DNA of 54,037 bases from Amycolatopsis nivea. Lineage in GTDB: Bacteria; Actinomycetota; Actinomycetes; Mycobacteriales; Pseudonocardiaceae. Both the position numbers and the translations under genes were made by a program. Below the pieces are notes generated by a model, which saw only the letters and a list, made by a program, of their open reading frames with translations, had not been told where the DNA came from and did no database searches. The stretch covers positions 13,584 through 67,620 of the forward strand of contig NZ_SDLT01000047.1 in the NCBI RefSeq assembly GCF_004522235.1, in the 5' to 3' direction. Of this stretch, positions 50,910-54,037 are shown piece after piece; position 1 is the first letter of the stretch; the number at the start of each line of letters is the position of its first letter.

Positions 50910-51617
50910 TCAGTCGCCGAGATTACTCGACACCGCGGCGGCGATTTCCTCGCGTGCCTGCTCCACGATGTCGCGCATCGCGCGTTCGGCGCGAGCCGCG
51001 TCGGCGAGGTCGATCGCTTCGGCGACCTCGACGTGCAGCGCGACCGCCTCGGGCTGCGGTTCGTCCGGCATCAGGCCGTGCCCGGTGCGGCCGGCGAGCA
51101 CTTCGGCGACCACTGAGGACAGCTGCGCGAACATCGGATTCCGCGACGCGGACAGCAGCAGGTCGTGGAATGCGACATCGTGGCCGAGGAAGGCGTCCAG
51201 GTCGCGAGCCCGCGCCGTGCGCTGGAGATGCACCGCCAGCGCGCGCAGCCGTCCGCGTTCCTCCGGGGTCGCCCGGAGCGCGGCGAACCGCGCGGCACAC
51301 GGTTCGACGGCCGAACGCAGCTCGGTCAGCGTGCGCAGCGCGGTCGGCCGGTCGGCTCCGTCGAGCTGCCAGCGGATCAGCCTCGGGTCATAGTGGTTCC
51401 ACTCGGCCGGCTCGCGGACGGTGACCCCGACGCGGCGGCGGCTGCTGGTCAACCCCATCGTCTCGAGGACCCGGACCACCTCGCGGGCGACCGTCCGCGA
51501 CGCCCCGTACCGCTCCTGCAGCTCCTCCGAGCGCAGCACCGCGCCCGGAGCCAGCTCGCCGCTCGCGATGGCCGCGCCGAGCTCGTCGAGCATGTCCTCG
51601 TGCCGATCATTCCCCAC
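50910..51617 (-). CDS. GntR-family repressor of gluconate genes, FadR/FCD subgroup
   Basis: A 235-aa regulator. Its winged helix-turn-helix is in residues 5-70 (LRSEELQERYGASRTVAREVVRVLETMGL, quoted as two pieces in the family) and its FCD effector domain in 90-225, with the ligand and metal His in DVAFHDLLLSAS and the later helices. It is divergent from gntK and gntP, so it most likely represses them until gluconate or 6-phosphogluconate binds. The operators are the two palindromes at 51646-51677. The start is GTG at 51617; the ribosome site is weak and TAGGTT 6 bases upstream could be a leaderless -10. Confidence 0.9.
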   Translation of the reverse strand: MGNDRHEDMLDELGAAIASGELAPGAVLRSEELQERYGASRTVAREVVRVLETMGLTSSRRRVGVTVREPAEWNHYDPRLIRWQLDGADRPTALRTLTELRSAVEPCAARFAALRATPEERGRLRALAVHLQRTARARDLDAFLGHDVAFHDLLLSASRNPMFAQLSSVVAEVLAGRTGHGLMPDEPQPEAVALHVEVAEAIDLADAARAERAMRDIVEQAREEIAAAVSSNLGD

Positions 51618-51645
51618 CGGCTCAACCTAACCCTCTGACTCGATT

Positions 51646-51677
51646 AAGTACTACTTCTTCTTGATTAAGTAGTACTT
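51646..51677. promoter_or_regulatory. Twin 11-bp palindromic operators of the gluconate regulator
   Basis: AAGTACTACTT (51646-51656) and AAGTAGTACTT (51667-51677) are each perfect palindromes around one central base, their centres 21 bases apart (two helical turns), both preceded by GATT. The inner GT-N3-AC is typical of FadR-subgroup operators. Confidence 0.85.
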
Positions 51678-51719
51678 TTGAGTTTGACTCTCCAGGGCAC
51701 AAAGACGTGGGAGGTGCGC

Positions 51720-52214
51720 ATGACGGTCATCGTGGTGATGGGCGTATCGGGCTCGGGCAAGACGACAGTCGGCACGGCGCTGGCGAAGGAACTCGGGACC
51801 GAATACGCCGAGGCAGACACCTTCCACCCGCGAGCGAACATCGAAAAGATGACCGCCGGACACCCGCTGAACGACGAGGACCGGGCACCGTGGCTCGCCG
51901 CGATCGCGGAGTGGATCGGCAAGCATCATGAAAACGGTGCCGTGGTCAGCTCGTCCGCGCTGAAGCGGCGCTACCGCGACGTGCTGCGCGGCGGCGGGGA
52001 CGTGTGGTTCCTGCACCTGCAGGGCTCGCGCGAACTGCTCGCCGAGCGGATGAAGACCCGCAGCGGCCACTTCATGCCGGTTTCGCTGCTCGATTCCCAG
52101 CTCGCCGACCTCGAACCGCTGGAAGCGGACGAGCCGGGAGCGACCTTCGACATCAGCCGCCCGCCCGCCGACCTCGTCGCGTCGGCGCTGAAAGCGTTCC
52201 AGGAGCGCGCATGA
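51720..52214 (+). CDS. gntK: Gluconokinase
   Basis: A 164-aa kinase of the GntK/shikimate-kinase-like group that phosphorylates D-gluconate to 6-phosphogluconate for the pentose phosphate or Entner-Doudoroff routes. The P-loop GVSGSGKTT is at residues 8-16, ADTFHPRANIEKMTAGHPLNDEDR is the substrate-binding region and WLHLxG-like FLHLQGSRELLAERM the lid. The ATG at 51720 with GGGAGGTG 4 bases upstream is chosen. The stop overlaps the permease start (ATGA), so the two are coupled. Confidence 0.95.
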   Translation: MTVIVVMGVSGSGKTTVGTALAKELGTEYAEADTFHPRANIEKMTAGHPLNDEDRAPWLAAIAEWIGKHHENGAVVSSSALKRRYRDVLRGGGDVWFLHLQGSRELLAERMKTRSGHFMPVSLLDSQLADLEPLEADEPGATFDISRPPADLVASALKAFQERA

Positions 52215-53578
52215 CCGCCCTCGCCGCCGGCTGGACCGGCCACGACACCCGCCTGATCGTCGCCACGGTGCTCGCCATCGCCGTGATCGTGGTGCTGATC
52301 AGCAAGGTGAAACTGCATCCGCTGCTCGCGCTCACGCTGGGCTCCGGCGTGCTCGGCCTGGTCGCCGGGATGCCGATCGACAAACTGCTGAAGAGCTTCA
52401 CGAACGGCGTCGGCAGCACCGTCGCGTCCGTCGGCGTGCTGATCGCGTTCGGGGCGATGCTGGGCAAGCTGCTCGCCGATTCCGGCGGCGCGGACCGGAT
52501 CGTCGACACCGTGCTCGGCCGGGTCCGCGGTCCGGGGCTGCCGTGGGCGATGGCGCTGGTGGCCGCGCTGATCGGGTTGCCGATGTTCTTCGAGATCGGC
52601 CTCGTGATGCTGATCCCGGTGGTGCTGCTGGTCGCCAAGCGCAGCGGGAAACCGGTGCTGCTGCTGGGAATTCCGGCTTTGGCCGGTCTGTCGGTGCTGC
52701 ACGGCCTGATCCCGCCGCACCCCGGCCCGCTGGCCGCCGCCGGTTCGCTGAACGCCAACGTCGGCCTCACCCTGGGGCTGGGCCTGCTGGTCGGCATTCC
52801 CACGGTGATCATCGCCGGCCCGCTGTTCGGCCGCCTCGCCGCCAAGATGGTGCCCGACGCCGCTCCGCCCGCCCGCCTGGTCCCGGAGTCCGAGGGCACC
52901 GACGAAAAGCATCGCCCGAGCTTCTTCGCGACGCTGTCCACGGTGCTGCTGCCGGTGGTCCTGATGCTGGCCAAGGCGCTGGCGGACATCTTGGCGGACA
53001 AGGGAAACCCGGCGCGCCGCGTCCTGGACTTCATCGGCGACCCGCTCGTCGCGCTGCTGCTCGCGGTCCTCGTCGGCATGGTCGTGCTGGGCCGCCCGGC
53101 ACGGCTGAACCGGGAACGCCTCTCGTCGATCATCGGCGATTCCCTCGGCCCGATCGCCGGCATCGTGCTGATCGTGGCCGCGGGCGGCGGGTTCAAGCAG
53201 ACCCTCGTGGACGCCGGGGTCGGCGACGTGATCACCAGCCTTTCCAAGGGCGCGGACCTGTCCCCGCTGCTGCTCGGCTGGCTGGTCGCGGTGGCGATCC
53301 GCCTGGCGACGGGCTCGGCCACGGTCGCGACCGTCTCCGCGGCGGGCATCGTCGCCCCGCTGGCCGCGACGCTGGACCCGACGCACAACGCACTGCTGGT
53401 GCTGGCCATCGGTGCCGGGTCGCTCTTCTTCTCGCACCTGAACGACGCCGGGTTCTGGCTGGTCAAGGAGTACTTCGGGATGTCGGTCGGCCAGACGCTG
53501 AAGAGCTGGTCGGTGATGGAAACGGTGATCTCGGTGGTGGCGATCGCGTTGATCCTGCCGCTGGGCGCGTTGCTTTAG
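52211..53578 (+). CDS. gntP: Gluconate permease, GntP family
   Basis: A 455-aa inner-membrane carrier with about twelve to fourteen helices. GntP-family landmarks are LHPLLALTLGSGVLGL near residue 35, FGAMLGKLLADSGGADRI, GLPMFFEIGLVMLIPVV, HGLIPPHPGPLAAAG and RLATGSATVATVSAAGI. It imports gluconate, probably with protons, to feed gluconokinase encoded directly upstream with a 4-base overlap. Length and motifs are typical. A strong hairpin terminator follows the stop codon. Confidence 0.95.
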   Translation: MTALAAGWTGHDTRLIVATVLAIAVIVVLISKVKLHPLLALTLGSGVLGLVAGMPIDKLLKSFTNGVGSTVASVGVLIAFGAMLGKLLADSGGADRIVDTVLGRVRGPGLPWAMALVAALIGLPMFFEIGLVMLIPVVLLVAKRSGKPVLLLGIPALAGLSVLHGLIPPHPGPLAAAGSLNANVGLTLGLGLLVGIPTVIIAGPLFGRLAAKMVPDAAPPARLVPESEGTDEKHRPSFFATLSTVLLPVVLMLAKALADILADKGNPARRVLDFIGDPLVALLLAVLVGMVVLGRPARLNRERLSSIIGDSLGPIAGIVLIVAAGGGFKQTLVDAGVGDVITSLSKGADLSPLLLGWLVAVAIRLATGSATVATVSAAGIVAPLAATLDPTHNALLVLAIGAGSLFFSHLNDAGFWLVKEYFGMSVGQTLKSWSVMETVISVVAIALILPLGALL

Positions 53579-53590
53579 CGCTCTCCCCTC

Positions 53591-53628
53591 CGGCCGCTGG
53601 GTTTCCCTCGTTGGAAGCCCAGCGGCCG
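53591..53628 (+). terminator. Intrinsic terminator of the gluconate operon
   Basis: Bases 53591-53606 (CGGCCGCTGGGTTTCC) pair with 53613-53628 with one mismatch around a 6-base loop, followed by TTCTTCT. Confidence 0.88.
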
Positions 53629-53637
53629 TTCTTCTGG

Positions 53638-53667
53638 TTGACATGTGACCTTTTGGTCACCTATTCT
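53638..53667 (+). promoter_or_regulatory. ArsR-type promoter with operator in the spacer
   Basis: TTGACA (53638-53643) and TATTCT (53662-53667) are 18 bases apart. Between them GTGACC (53645-53650) and GGTCAC (53655-53660) form a perfect inverted repeat around TTTT. The GTG start at 53674 is 6 bases after the -10, so the mRNA is probably leaderless. Confidence 0.82.
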
Positions 53668-53673
53668 CGGTGC

Positions 53674-54036
53674 GTGCCCGACGAGGACCTGGTTTTCAAG
53701 GCTTTGGCGGATCCGACCCGCCGGTTCCTGCTCGACCTGCTCTACGAGCGCGACGGCCGCACGCTCACCGAGCTGGAGTCCGAAGTGGACATGACCCGGT
53801 TCGGGGTGATGAAACACCTCAAGCTGCTCGAGGAGGCCGAGCTGGTCGTCTCGCGCAAGGAGGGCCGGGAGAAACGGCATTTCCTGAACCCGGTCCCGAT
53901 CCGCCAGATCCACGACCGCTGGATCGACAAGTACACCGCACACCACACCGCGGCACTGCTGGACCTCAAGGCCCAGCTCGAAGCCGAAGAATCCCAGAAG
54001 GAGCTTCTCAATGAAGTTGTCAAGCCGCCGCGGTGA
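53674..54036 (+). CDS. ArsR-family helix-turn-helix repressor
   Basis: A 120-aa winged-helix protein that opens with the typical FKALADPTRRFLLDLLYERDG segment, continued by the recognition helix in LESEVDMTRFGVMKHLKLLEEAELV and the RKEGREKRHFLNP wing. No ArsR metal-site cysteines are present, so it belongs to the metal-independent subgroup that usually precedes an SRPBCC/AHSA1-type gene. GTGA at 54033-54036 overlaps the stop codon and could be the start of such a gene, cut by the window edge. Autoregulation is likely, given the inverted repeat in its own promoter. Confidence 0.9.
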   Translation: MPDEDLVFKALADPTRRFLLDLLYERDGRTLTELESEVDMTRFGVMKHLKLLEEAELVVSRKEGREKRHFLNPVPIRQIHDRWIDKYTAHHTAALLDLKAQLEAEESQKELLNEVVKPPR

Positions 54037-54037
54037 C

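Overview
The window is about 54 kb of very GC-rich DNA with GTG, TTG and ATG starts, tightly packed genes and several starts that look leaderless. Gene content points to a mycelial actinomycete of the Pseudonocardiales, most like Amycolatopsis: a LysX-type lysyl-tRNA synthetase fused to a lysyl-phospholipid synthase, an arabinofuranosyltransferase-like wall enzyme, a mycobacteria-like block of RNase H/phosphatase, zinc ribbon, Nif3, PtpA and SURF1 genes, and an actinobacterial class A RNase P RNA. This placement is inferred from gene families; no rRNA or other species marker is present.

Layout. 1-6.6 kb: DNA repair (ogt), a membrane protein/DinB pair and lysX, separated by two non-coding blocks of degenerate tandem repeats. 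6.8-11.9 kb: panB, a ctaG/uppP pair, a secreted beta-helix protein and a prolyl aminopeptidase, with clear hairpin terminators between units. 12-23.5 kb: a polyamine/GABA catabolic region. It holds a Pot-type ABC importer (A, D, B, C), an aminobutyraldehyde-type dehydrogenase, a divergent GntR regulator with a soluble Cache-domain protein, a PucR regulator, and a gabT/semialdehyde dehydrogenase pair. Together these could import putrescine or spermidine and carry the products through GABA to succinate. 23.5-28.7 kb: a metal-receptor-like protein, an RNB ribonuclease, a CooC-like ATPase behind a candidate Zur/Fur box, and a SUKH-domain gene coupled to an unknown gene.

28.9-39.06 kb is the most unusual part. 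Eight minus-strand genes encode a stripped-down type IV secretion-like apparatus: pilin-like peptide, VirB3/PrgI-like protein, VirB4 ATPase, VirB6/TrbL-like channel, VirB8/TcpC-like protein, a two-domain wall hydrolase, a large proline/alanine-rich protein and a small SPOR-like protein. No relaxase, coupling protein, integrase or replication gene accompanies them, and both ends of the gene set are inside the window. It looks like a resident secretion machine rather than a mobile element. The junction with the convergent SUKH-linked genes carries a tandem duplication of about 90 bp.

39.5-54 kb: an SCO6745-family gene, rnpB, a dimethylsulfone monooxygenase (sfnG) and an ArsB-type permease, the aftB-like gene, the mycobacteria-like block ending in cobD, a gluconate utilisation unit (gntR, gntK, gntP) with two exact palindromic operators, and an ArsR-family repressor whose operator lies in the spacer of its own promoter at the window edge.
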